Shown: positions 1-10,249 of the stretch, piece by piece
Layout: each line of letters starts with the position of its first letter
Position numbering within the stretch: position 1 is the stretch's first letter
Source of the DNA: Mastigias papua
Lineage: Eukaryota > Cnidaria > Scyphozoa > Rhizostomeae > Mastigiidae
Assembly (NCBI GenBank): GCA_964019165.1
Contig: OZ025268.1
Coordinates: forward strand, 16,650,852 to 16,714,851
Direction: 5' to 3'
DNA length: 64,000 nt
Program-made: the position numbers and the translations under genes
Notes under the pieces: generated by a model
The model's database searches: none
What the model saw: only the letters and a program-made list of their open reading frames with translations
Told to the model about the DNA's origin: nothing

Positions 1-1260
1 GCAGGTTGCCACAGCTGTTGAGTTTTCTATTGCGATTAGGGAAAACAGCCCGTGAAATGAATCGAAATAAGGACGAGCTATTATATTGCTTCCATGGTTT
101 TTCTGTCCTTCCTTGTGCTTCTATATAAATCTGCAATTAGAATGAATTCCTAATTTCCGTCCTTTGATTTGGTTTCTGGGGATGAACAAACCTGGCACCT
201 GGTATTCTCTCACCACCTACCTGTTAATGGTTTGAATTGTTTATGAATCGCGTTCAGAATATTACCCGTGCCCTATTCAGTGTACCTAGCCGAAATATTG
301 CTTCGTTTACAAAATCTGCGGGAGCCTGTAGTTTTTCTTGCATATCAATTCCACTTGCTTCTTTCATGCAGGTTAGTATCTCAACGGTAACTTCAATTCA
401 CTTTTGTCAATTTGCATCATAGTGTTGAGAAGCCAATTAGCTATGAAGTGGACGTTTGCTGCACGTTCTTTCTGCAGTGTTTATGTAGGATGACCTAGGC
501 TAGACCTTTTACTTATGTGGACGCAGATTTCTCAAAGACCAACTATCCTATTTTCTAATATTTTTTCAGGCTGTGTCGTTCTGTACCATAGGAATCTATC
601 TACACTTTAACAAATTATCTTACTTTTTATATTTGATTCTTTCATTTGGTACAATTTGATATTAATTTCCCGAGCTAACACTTTTTGAGCATTCAGACAT
701 ACCTATATTGAACCCTGGGAAATCTTCAAGGCATGCGGGCTCATTTTGACTATGTTCTGTGCATTAATTTCAAGTTAATTTTGGTTTCTATGATGTATAA
801 TTCAGCGCTCTCATTGTTTACTTCGTAGAATGTGACGTGTTTATACCGTTGTTTGCGCATGCCCTAATGTATTTCACAGTATTATATTAGACAAATATCT
901 TTGAATCGTCAATCTTCGGATAAATGTGTACGTACCTGACTACAGAATTTATGTATGTACATTAGAAAGCAAGATTAGTGCCGCGTAGGCCTCTATAGAT
1001 GCATGGTTGCCACCATTACAGTGTCAGATTTAGAATGAAGTGCCATTTAATTTTCTTTAATATCTTCAATTGATTATAACAATTAAACTGAAAAATGTCA
1101 ATTCAGGCAAGTAGCTATGAATGACTATGATTATGAAAAGAATGACCAGAAACATCGTATTGCAGAGAAAGAAAGCAAGGGTGTGTCATGCTTTCTTTAA
1201 AACTGTATATTCGATCACACAATCAAGCAATCGTTGTCAGGAAAAGCTTGTTGAATATAG
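1..1260. other. No gene seen
   Basis: AT-rich sequence with short open frames only. None shows a recognisable domain, splice-bounded exon or codon pattern. I see no RNA gene and no clear repeat here. Confidence 0.5.
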
Positions 1261-1620
1261 AGTGTTCGAATATTCTTAGGTTCCTCCTAATAAACGGGGA
1301 GTGTACTTACTAATTTTTTCATACTTTTTCCAACCCCCCGGAGCTTATTAGGATTCCCCGTTTATTAAATCTCAAGGAATGATAAATGATTTTTAAATTG
1401 TTTCCTTGAGAAAAGGCATTTTGTCTTTCATCAAGTGATAGTGTGCCCTTCCCCAAATGGATTTGCCGTTTGTCGTTTTTCAGAAGTGCATTTAACAGTT
1501 AACTTTTCATTAGGCTTTCCGTCCCCTGTTTATTAAGACCTCCTTTGTTTATTAGGTTCTAGAAATATTTCCGACCACCTCAATTTATTGAGACCCCCAC
1601 GTTTATCAGGAACCTAGCAG
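1261..1620. repeat. C-rich 'CCCC..TTTATTA' dispersed repeat
   Basis: Several short blocks combine a run of C (or G) with TTTATTA/TAATAAA, in both orientations (around 1285, 1336-1365, 1522-1555 and 1580-1610). Similar C-run plus TTATT blocks recur at 10845-10890, 11530-11640 and 11780-11900, which suggests a dispersed noncoding repeat. No termini or target duplications were found, so the class is unknown. Confidence 0.4.
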
Positions 1621-2409
1621 TATACAGTTTTGAAGAAATGTTTTCTTTCTCTTACTGCAACATTATGCTTCTAGTCATTATATTTACAAACAATTAATCT
1701 ACAATTATACACCTTTCTAAGAATAACAGGCAATGTAACTGCTCATGTGTATGTTCCAATTTTCGTACAAATACAAATCTGACAAAATAGTAGGTAATTT
1801 GCACTTGACAGACATGGTTACATATTGTTAGCTAAACGAAAGAAAAAAGGGAACCCAATAAAACCAGACAAGTCTATACATAAAGATTTTTCACCTATTT
1901 AAAATTTATTTATTTGAAGATTTTTCATTTATTTACAGTTAATGACCAGTACGATTTACAAGGTACTTAGAAATCTATCTAGCTGCAAGCTATGTCCTGT
2001 ATCCAAATACTACTGTACATCAACACTTTGTTCCTTCTAATTTTTGTTCCAGCTTTGAATTTTTTACACTGTCTTACAGAGTGCTTCTTTCAAACAAATA
2101 TCAAGTGCTTTGTTCGAGTCTTCGAGTTTCAAACTGTCAAGTATTTGTGTTGTTTTTGTCTGTGTTTGTTTGTTCTGGTTATTTTCTGCCATTGTTGTTT
2201 CAGTTGTTTTTTTGCATCCCTTTCGTGTTTTCTTTCTGTATTGGCCATGGGATAGTCAGAGCGTATGTTTGCTCCCAATGGTATGGTTATAACAGTGCTT
2301 GTATAGTAGCATTAAAAATGCATTGTTTACTTTTACGATGTATTGTAATAGCTATACGAATAGTAACAAAATTTTGTCTAGTATACTCCCTTTGAACGGT
2401 AGTGAACTC
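1621..2409. other. No gene seen
   Basis: AT-rich, T-rich plus strand. The overlapping open frames near 1992-2395 encode low-complexity Phe/Cys/Leu-rich peptides in a pyrimidine-rich stretch and look like chance frames. Confidence 0.45.
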
Positions 2410-2420
2410 TGTCCACATGA

Positions 2421-2611
2421 GCATAACCGCCAAACTTTCGAGAGTCTTATCAGATCTTTTTTCTCCCCACCTAATTGACCAATCATTATGTAGGATTCTA
2501 ACTACACATGCGTTCCACAGCTACATTTTGGCCAATTTTGCATGCTGATTGGTCAGTTAGGTTGGGAGAAAACATACCTGACTAGAGCTCACAATCATTT
2601 GGTGGCTATGG
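2421..2611. mobile_element. Mutator-like MITE with 11-bp target duplication
   Basis: The 191-bp insert has long imperfect terminal inverted repeats. The left end begins GCATAACCGCCAAAC and the reverse complement of the right end begins CCATAGCCACCAAAT. Inverted similarity continues inward through CTCCC..CCTAAxTGACCAATCA. It is flanked by an exact 11-bp direct repeat, TGTCCACATGA, at 2410-2420 and 2612-2622. Long TIRs with 9-11 bp target duplications are typical of MULE elements; that class is inferred. A related copy lies near 30945-31140. Confidence 0.65.
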
Positions 2612-3169
2612 TGTCCACATGAAGATGTTTTAGCTTTTGGTTCCTGGAGGATGTGCTTTATTCCTAGGTCGTACTATATTTATAAAGTTTTGAAAAAGTA
2701 CTTCGACTGTTAGTTTCAGTAGATTCCAACAATGGGTAGTTGCCTCTTCCGACTTCACCGATAGTTCTTCAGTTGTAGATATAAGATTGCTACGGAGAAC
2801 ACTCAAAACCCGGTTATGCAACCGATTTATTCTATTCGTAGTTAAAATAATAATAATAATTTCGAATCTTTATACTGGATGAGCACTTCAAGTTAAGAGA
2901 AACTGTTGTCAATGTGTGTCCAGTGAAAAGTAAAGAAAGTAGCTTGAAAACGAAATCCACCCTAGAGTAAGTATACAATGATAAAAATGCACCTGATGGT
3001 TGGTTTATGGACTTGTGGGTACTTTGTGATATTGGAAACTAACAATCGTTAACCCAAGAAGTTACTCCTACTCTGTAGTCTTTTCTGTATCTTAGAGATG
3101 GATGCAAAAGTAAGAAATTATGATGGAACAAGAAATGTTAAATTCTTCGTATTAGCTTTATTGTTGAGT

Positions 3170-3440
3170 CAATATTCAAATTTTGACCCTTTTCAAGGCC
3201 CATAAGGATAACTTGAAACTTGTCTGGATTAGCAGCCATTTGGTTCTCCTTGAACCATTTGAAGTCATTATGTATTCCTGCATCTAGGGATCTCAAACTT
3301 ATCTCTGTCCCATGTTTAAATAAGTAGAAAATATTACGCTCGAGAAAATTGCATTCTTGTGAGTTCTCAACAGCTTATATGAAATTATTGATGAATAGGT
3401 TGAGCAGCAATGTTCCAAGCACTGATCCCGGTGGAAAATA
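3170..3440 (-). pseudogene. LINE reverse transcriptase fragment
   Basis: Read on the minus strand with stops and substitutions, this encodes a decayed non-LTR RT segment. PPGSVLGTLLLNLFIN matches the usual [16 protein letters not shown] block. The catalytic YADD region follows in degraded form. The HNDFKWFKENQMAANPDKFQ helix and its extension follow. It is a short dead fragment of the LINE type abundant in this window. An (AAT)n run at 2846-2860 may be a separate LINE tail. Confidence 0.7.
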
Positions 3441-3689
3441 AATTTACGTAGAAAGCAGATAGTACTGTATGTGTCAAGCACAGCCACTGCGTCCATTATA
3501 TACTCAGGGTACAAAAGTTTGGAAACGATGGGCCTGAGGAATGTGAAAACGCGGCTACAGTCTGTTAAGGAAACAGAACAGAAGAAACAAAATTTGACGT
3601 TTTCTTTTGCAAAGACTAATTGTCAAGCATATGTCAACCAATCATTAATGATTTCATAAAGTAACATAACTCAGCTTATTTAACATTTA

Positions 3690-4480
3690 TTTTAGCGCAC
3701 GTTCGCTATTGTTCAATGTTCTGTAGGATAACCTCGAGAACTTCTGATGGAGCACAACCTTTTTGGAAGCGATTAATATAACTTTCTTAGAAAATCCCTT
3801 AGAATAGTATCCCAGATCTGGAATACTTTGCAACTTTTTTATCTTCTGATCTTGGAGGATCACGTCTAGTAAGATTTTTCATGAATTGTCAGAGGTTTTC
3901 AATGATATCTAAATCAGGACTTTTAGCTGGCCAAGGCAACAGCATTACGTCTTTTTGCTTAAAATAGTCCAAGGTATTTTTGGATGGCATGGCAAGGAGC
4001 ATTGTCCTGTTGGAATATGAAAGGATGATCTTGATGACCATATATCTTTTTGACACTGGGTGTCAGATTTTTCTCCAGGATCTCGATGTAGTAATCGAAG
4101 GTAATTGACCTGCCTCAGACGGCAAGGCGCCAAGCGCCATAGGCCAAATGCAACCCCATACCATCACAAACAAGTAAGCTAGGAATGTGGGTGTATAAAA
4201 AGCTGGTTAATCTGCTTCATTTTTTGTTCCCCACACTCTTTGAAGGCGTGAATAAAATCTTAATGTGAATCTGCATTCATCAGAGAATACTTCATCTTCC
4301 CAATGAGAAACAGGCCATTGAACAAGCACCCCCGCCCACTTCTGCCGGTAAGACCTATTTTTTGTGAAACCGAAGGCTCAGCCTTCTTTCTGTAGCTTGA
4401 GGTCCCATATTTTCTCATAATTCGTTTGATGAGGCGTTTTGATTGGTTTTCTGGTGGAAAACAAACTGACACTGTCACGT
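3690..4480 (-). pseudogene. Tc1/mariner-type transposase relic
   Basis: Conceptual translation of the minus strand, with frameshifts, gives Tc1-family landmarks in order: YGTSSYRKK (second helix-turn-helix region), then EDEVFSDECRF with the first catalytic Asp, then VWGCIWPMALG, then the QQDNAPCH-like second-Asp block, then LPWPAKSPDLDIIENL with the final acidic residue. This is the DD34E order of Tc1 transposases. Frameshifts and stops make it inactive. ACAAAAGTTTGGAAAC near 3510-3525 resembles a Tc1 terminal repeat, but I did not find a matching partner end. Confidence 0.7.
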
Positions 4481-6552
4481 CAGCATCGATCTTCGCGCGA
4501 AATTTCGAACATCTTCTCCTGGCCTCCTACCAACGGATTCAATGAGCATTTTTAGGCCGATCGTTTCTAAAGCAAAAGAGCTCACATAGGAAGTTAGGGA
4601 AGTCGAGTTAGGGAAATCGAAGAGGTAAGTTTGTGGTGGTGAATTACTATGATATAAAAGTAGAATGGTAGAAAAAGATAGATCACGCTGGATTGAGAGA
4701 AGGAATCTATCGAATCTTTTATAAAATCCAACAAGAAATGAATAGAGCTTGTGGAAAAAGACTCGGTAGAAAGAGGAAGAGGGAATAAAGGTGCAAAATA
4801 AGAGGAGTAGGGGGGTTACTTTGAAATGCAAGCTATAAAAGTGTGAGATTGAGAACTTTTGCAACAGCAATAAGTGGCGTCGACGACATCGAAGATGAAG
4901 AAGAAAACGAAGGAGAAGAAGTAACAGAAATTAGACCGTGCAATGTCAAGTGGTGCATTTTCTCTATACTTTTATGGCACTGCTATGCTACAGCTCTATT
5001 TGTTTGCTCGCTATAGAGCTTTTTTATTTCTTCTTATCAGTGTCTTACGTTCTTCTCTTGCAGCGATTACATTTAGCTCTACTATACTCTCTGCAGCTGA
5101 CGCAGCCTATGATTCAATGTTGATTGATTTCAAGAGTCTGAATCGCTGCGTGCAATCTCCGTCACCGCTATTGTAGCTATCTGTCATTTCAATTTCTTGC
5201 CATAGACTTGGCAGTCTGTACATCTCTCTTCAGCAACGTTGTGGCTGATTTCTACCAAATGTCATCTTGTTTTGAGTGAAACTCCACCTGTCGTTATGGT
5301 ATTTACAAAGTGACCAAATTCAGCTCAATGAAATCTTCACAGCGAGAACAGGTTGTGACTTGACCCACCTGAATTATTTTGCTTGTTAATTCCGCCGCTG
5401 TAGATAATCGAGTTCAATAGAAAAGAGATTCATAGCAGTTGGAAGTTATAGTGTGCACTTCTAAGCAATAACGTCTCGGCATTGCTTCTTATGAACACTT
5501 ATTTCAAAGCGAAAGATCTATTATAACTACCAAATTCTAGAACTGTTTTAAATAGATGAATTTGCATCTGAAATCCCAGCCCCCCCCCCCCCCCCAATCT
5601 CCAACTAACGTTGAGATTCTTATAGCGGTGATTACACAGCGTTAGCTAATAACAAAGCAACTAGGTATCATCAAAGATTTCTGGACAGACATCGGCAAAC
5701 ATCGGGATGCATCGGAAAACATCGTTCTTCATATTTTTGTCCTCATAATGAATACATTTGAAGTTGGCCGTACATTTATTGGTTCATTTTTCTTTGATTT
5801 ATGTTAGTTATTTAAAAATCCAACAGTTGTAAGCAACATGTGGAGAAATTTGATAGGACTTTCTCCTATCTCTTGATTTAGTTTATTCCATTCATATATT
5901 ATATCTTATTTCATTGTAGGATTTTCAATCCACTACTGCCTGCTTTCCAGATTCAGTAATTTGATTAATAAATTCATTCAGGATGCTGATTACAGATAGA
6001 ATGCAATGCTGATCACAGATAGAATGCAAAATGTCTGCGTTTGTTTGTGTCATGGATCGGCAGTACGAATGAATGGTTTATGTGACTTGTGTTTCATTGC
6101 AAAAGTGACCTTTTCGGATTGAATCTGATCAACTGCATCGCTATTATATGACTATTCAAAAACTCAGTGGAGCTTTATTGTAATAACGGTCATAAGGATG
6201 TAAAGACATCTATGTTTGACTTACAATACAGTTTTCTTGTCTGAGTCAATAAGTCAATTTCATTCGTGAACTAGCTTTGAAACTGAATCTGGGATTGATA
6301 TTGCGTTTCGTTTTTAGCGTTGAATTAAACTCTCCAGTGCGTACTTACTTGTTAGATCTCATCCAGATGTGCGTTCTCAGTTGATTCGTTCTCTGGAAAC
6401 GAGCGGGGACTTTTCCTCCGTGTTATTGCGAAGTCAACCATATTAGTCAGGTTTTGATACACAGCATTCCATTCGATTCTTCTACTACTGCAACGTGTTC
6501 CTGTGAATCTTACCGATTTGAGTCGGTTTTTAAAGGGTTCAAGTGAGCAATC
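4481..6552. other. No gene; poly-C tract and short tandem duplications
   Basis: No convincing coding sequence. It holds a homopolymer of about 17 C at 5580-5596, a loose CATCGGNAAA repeat at 5686-5725, and a roughly 22-bp direct duplication around 5981-6028 (ATGCTGAT[T/C]ACAGATAGAATGCA). An acidic 'EDEEENEGEE' reading near 4890 is too short and low in complexity to call. The last few hundred bases are presumably 5' flank or UTR of the GPCR gene. Confidence 0.4.
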
Positions 6553-7809
6553 ATGTCAAATACCACTTCGGATGTTTTCAATACAGCTGAGAGATACGTC
6601 GCGGGCAGCGCATCAGTCATTATCGCCGCAGCGGCACTTCTCGGCAACGGTTTAGTCTTCTGTGCATTCTTTAAGTTCAAGAAGCTTCGCAAGCCAACGA
6701 ACTATTTCATTGTCAACCTCGCGGTTTATGACTTCCTCGTCGGATGTTTGCCAATAACATTCTGGGCATCTTATCTGTTCACCAATAAGCCGGCAAGAAC
6801 TCAAGGAGGTTTTGACATTATCTACTGGTTATGGGAGTGCCTTGATATATTATGTGGTATGGGATCTGCAGCGAGCCTTACATTTGTTGCTATTGATCGG
6901 TACATCTGTATTAAAGATGCTTTGAGATACCATTCTTTGGTGACTACATCTATGTTCTATAGTTGCTTGGCATTTATTTGGTTTTACTCGCTGATCCCAG
7001 TCGTGCTATCGTACTTGAAAACCAGGCAGTTAATCGAGAGTGCAATCTTCCGATATTATATCTTCATTGCCGGGCTTATCATACCGATTTGCGTAATGGC
7101 ATTTTGCTATGTAAATATATTCTTCGTTACAGTTCGCTTGAATCGGGAGATGCGTGATATTCAGCGACTTGGCACTTTTGCGGCACCAATGGAAGGCGCG
7201 GTTAACGGTAACTATCAAAGCAACGACGTTGAATTGCAACCAGCTGATGACAGCAATTCAAAATCAGTTGACGGAGCGCCTAGCTCTGCGCAGGCCTCCG
7301 GCAATACGAGCTCATGCGTATGTCACTTGGAGAGCGTAGCAAACGGGAATCGCAGTCAGAATGGTTGTCTCGAAGCTATGCCTGTCAGCAGATCATCCAG
7401 CATTGTGCAACTGACCAAAAGAGCTTTTCGGGAAATTCGCTCAACCAGTGATACTGGCTGGGGTAATAATAGGGACTTTTCTTCATACAAGAGTGGATCA
7501 ATTGCCGATGAAGCAAACCGTCAAAGTGAGCAGCATAGCGAGCGTAAAACTGAGGTGAAAGCCGCCCAGACTTTGAGCCTGATAATGGGCGCATTCTTAT
7601 TGACTTGGACCCCGTTTATTATGGCTGTCATGCTTTACCAGTGGAACAAAAGTTTAGTGAAATATCGATGGACAGCTATAGTTAAGTGCTTGCACTACTC
7701 AAACTCTGGGTTAAACCCCTTTCTGTATTCAATTTTGAATGTAAACTTTAGAAAAGCTTTCGCTAGTATCCTGTTCTGTAAATCTAACTCCAATGCGAGT
7801 GGATTTTGA
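6553..7809 (+). CDS. Class A (rhodopsin-like) GPCR, aminergic-type
   Basis: Predicted seven-transmembrane receptor of the plasma membrane, 418 aa, encoded without introns. Visible landmarks: N32 in TM1 (GN), LAVYD with D60 in TM2, D98 in TM3 exactly 17 residues before the DRY Asp D115 (the amine-contacting position 3.32), W143 in TM4, P178 and Y186 in TM5, E334 at position 6.30, TWTP with W352 and P354 in TM6, and NSGLNPFLY with Y382, N388 and P389 in TM7. An N-glycosylation site (NTT) is at residue 3. ICL3 is long (about 140 aa) and Ser/Asn-rich. Asp3.32 and Tyr7.43 favour an amine-like ligand. TM5 lacks serines at 5.42 and 5.46, and the retinal Lys of opsins is absent. Unusually, the TM3-ECL2 disulfide cysteines are both missing (Y91 at 3.25; no Cys in 156-167). 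The ATG is the first in frame. The ligand is unknown. Confidence 0.9.
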   Translation: MSNTTSDVFNTAERYVAGSASVIIAAAALLGNGLVFCAFFKFKKLRKPTNYFIVNLAVYDFLVGCLPITFWASYLFTNKPARTQGGFDIIYWLWECLDILCGMGSAASLTFVAIDRYICIKDALRYHSLVTTSMFYSCLAFIWFYSLIPVVLSYLKTRQLIESAIFRYYIFIAGLIIPICVMAFCYVNIFFVTVRLNREMRDIQRLGTFAAPMEGAVNGNYQSNDVELQPADDSNSKSVDGAPSSAQASGNTSSCVCHLESVANGNRSQNGCLEAMPVSRSSSIVQLTKRAFREIRSTSDTGWGNNRDFSSYKSGSIADEANRQSEQHSERKTEVKAAQTLSLIMGAFLLTWTPFIMAVMLYQWNKSLVKYRWTAIVKCLHYSNSGLNPFLYSILNVNFRKAFASILFCKSNSNASGF

Positions 7810-8520
7810 ATTAGTTTTCAAGTGGCGATTTGTTGGTTTACTGTTGTTTTATTACTGTAAAACGTTTCAGGCACCTTGTCCCATTAGGCAGTAGCACATT
7901 CGCTATGTTCTTCTAGCTTTATCTGTGACCAGAATAGATTTGAGATAAATAGGGTTCATCTGAAGATGATAGCATTGCGACTCAATAGCTAAATCTCTTG
8001 AGAGTGCTTACCTTGAGGTCTAAACCCCCACATAGACTCCATATGACTATGTGTCTTAACAATATATTGGATGAATATTTAACGCCACAAATCTGATTCG
8101 TTTAGACTGGATTCAATCCTTCATGAACTTGCCCCTTTACAGCACTTCAACTTAGTTTATCCCTACAACTTTCAGTTTAGGAAAAGCAGACGGTCTTTAC
8201 ACCCGATCACTTTGAAAACTATTGCTGTAGTTATTCATCTGCGGATTCACAGTTAAATTTATGATTTGCTTAAAGCTATTATTGTTTATCAAAGTATATT
8301 AGGTTTTCCACGATACTTTGCTTAGATAGATATCAACTATTAGTGAATTTATTGATAAATTCGCGGAACGTACAACGTAGCACAAATATAGATCACCGAT
8401 CAATTTCAAGTATCAGATAGGATGCGTAACGTTTGTTCCATAATATTCTTTACCCAGTTAATTTTGCCTTGGTCTGTAAAGTTAGAGCAATTTCATTTTA
8501 ATTAGTAATACAACAGTCGT
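7810..8520. other. GPCR 3' flank; nothing else seen
   Basis: AT-rich sequence following the receptor stop codon. I found no canonical AATAAA close to the stop and no recognisable gene or transposon end. Confidence 0.4.
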
Positions 8521-8521
8521 T

Positions 8522-8840
<319 letters not shown>

Positions 8841-9239
8841 GCTTATATGTATACATTTGTGTGTGTTTGTTTGCTTTTGTGTGTTTGTGTGTTAGTATAC
8901 ATATAGTGTGTGGACATATCGAAAGTGTTTATGTCATAAAAAAGAAACCCTGTGTTTTGTAGTTTTGTGTTCATGCAATCATAAGTACGCATCTTTTCAA
9001 GGTTTATCATTTCCTCCTTACAAAATCAATCACATCGAATAAGAACATCATAGACTCACACTGGAAGCAGTTCTGTTTTGTAGCTCTGCAATTTTGAAGC
9101 ATTTTGATTTACTATCAATAGCCTTTACCTGATGTTTAAGTACATACCGAATGGATATCAATGTGAAAAGCATGGTTTCGTCGGAAATTAGTTGCAGAAT
9201 ATGCAAGTGGGGTTCTGCAAGAGTCTGTTTTTTGCACCA

Positions 9240-9515
9240 TGGCATTAAATGTCTCCGTCTATGCCTTGTTTCTTATGAGCCTAGTCTTTGAGACAGTATA
9301 TTTGCTGATAATAGTACCATCTTCGCCTGCGGAAATGACCTACACCACACAGCTATAGATTTGGAAAACTATCTATTGAAATTAGATCCTAAAAGATTTC
9401 AGTTGGTGTTTCTTGCTCAAATTAGATTTGATAAGCATGTGAAAACCCTGTGCCAAAAAGTAGACAAAAAGATCTGTGGCATTTTTATGTTAATTCGCAG
9501 ATAATAAGCATTACC
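9240..9515 (+). pseudogene. LINE reverse transcriptase fragment
   Basis: Plus-strand translation with interruptions gives FADNSTIFACGNDL, a decayed version of the RT YADD motif with Asp to Asn. DLENYLLKL follows, and then FDKHVKTLCQKVDKKICG, the LINE segment after the palm domain. The catalytic change and missing flanks mark a dead fragment. Confidence 0.65.
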
Positions 9516-9790
9516 AATCTTGTAATGTAGTGATTCTATCGAAGTTTTATGATTTCCATTTGATATGGCTATTCTGAAGTAGAGGTGCAAACAAACAATA
9601 GATCATGCCCATAAACACGCTTGACTATAACTCCTCATTTCAATCATTACTGAGACGTAGTAGCAGTTTCTATACCATCAAAGTTCTTTACCATTTGTGA
9701 AAGTTGATGGCTCATTTAGCACAGTAGAAACCTGTATAAAAGAACCTAATATTTTGAATGAGCTTGCTTATGTTCTTATATGACGAGGTA

Positions 9791-10078
9791 CAATCCTCGC
9801 CAAAATTGTTGGAACACCTACTGCATTGTAACAGAATTTTGCTCCTCCATCCCTCCCCCTGATACAATGTTGAAGTATGACGAGATTGTTCTGCTTTGAC
9901 AGTTATTTCCGCTAATGACTGGTAGATGGTCACTTCCTACGTAAAAATCAACATTGTTCATGGGGGGAGGGGGGAAGGGAAATAGGGAGAGGAGAGTTAT
10001 CCACTGGCAGTAAAACAGGAATAACGTTCTCCTGGATGACTAAACCGTTGGTGTTCCAACTAATTTTGGCGAGGATTG
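9791..10078. mobile_element. Mariner-type MITE with about 28-bp TIRs
   Basis: This 288-bp element has nearly perfect terminal inverted repeats: left CAATCCTCGCCAAAATTGTT then GGAACACC, right the reverse complement CAATCCTCGCCAAAATTAGT then TGGAACACC. It is bounded by TA dinucleotides at 9789-9790 and 10079-10080, the usual Tc1/mariner target duplication. The interior is noncoding and includes a G-rich tract at about 9962-9990. Confidence 0.7.
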
Positions 10079-10080
10079 TA

Positions 10081-10215
10081 GTTCCAGCAGTCAGGGTGCA
10101 CCCTAACACTAATCTCATCCTTGCAGATCGTTCCTATCACAGCCATGTATATAATTTTTCGAGCATACATGAAAGGGGCTCACCGGCAAACAGGCTGAAT
10201 TTATTTCTCGATGGA
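10081..10215. repeat. Dispersed repeat unit shared with 20973-21260
   Basis: GTTCCAGCAGTCAGGGTGCA, then CTAACACTAATCTCATCC, TGCAGA, CCTATCACA and CATGAAAGGGGCT follow the same order as the unit at 20973-21260. A weaker match is at about 30226-30290. It directly abuts the mariner-type MITE. Nature unknown. Confidence 0.55.
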
Positions 10216-10249
10216 TATAGCATAGCCGCAAAATTGTTAAGAGTCTGAT

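Noticed and set aside
4475..4870. 131-codon minus ORF rich in Phe/Ser/Leu
   Set aside because: Antisense of a purine-rich strand, with no recognisable motif; composition explains it.
6553..7809. Opsin identity for the GPCR
   Set aside because: No Lys at the retinal position six residues before the NPxxY Asn; the nearest Lys is ten before. Asp3.32 and the NSGLNPFLY pattern fit amine-type receptors.
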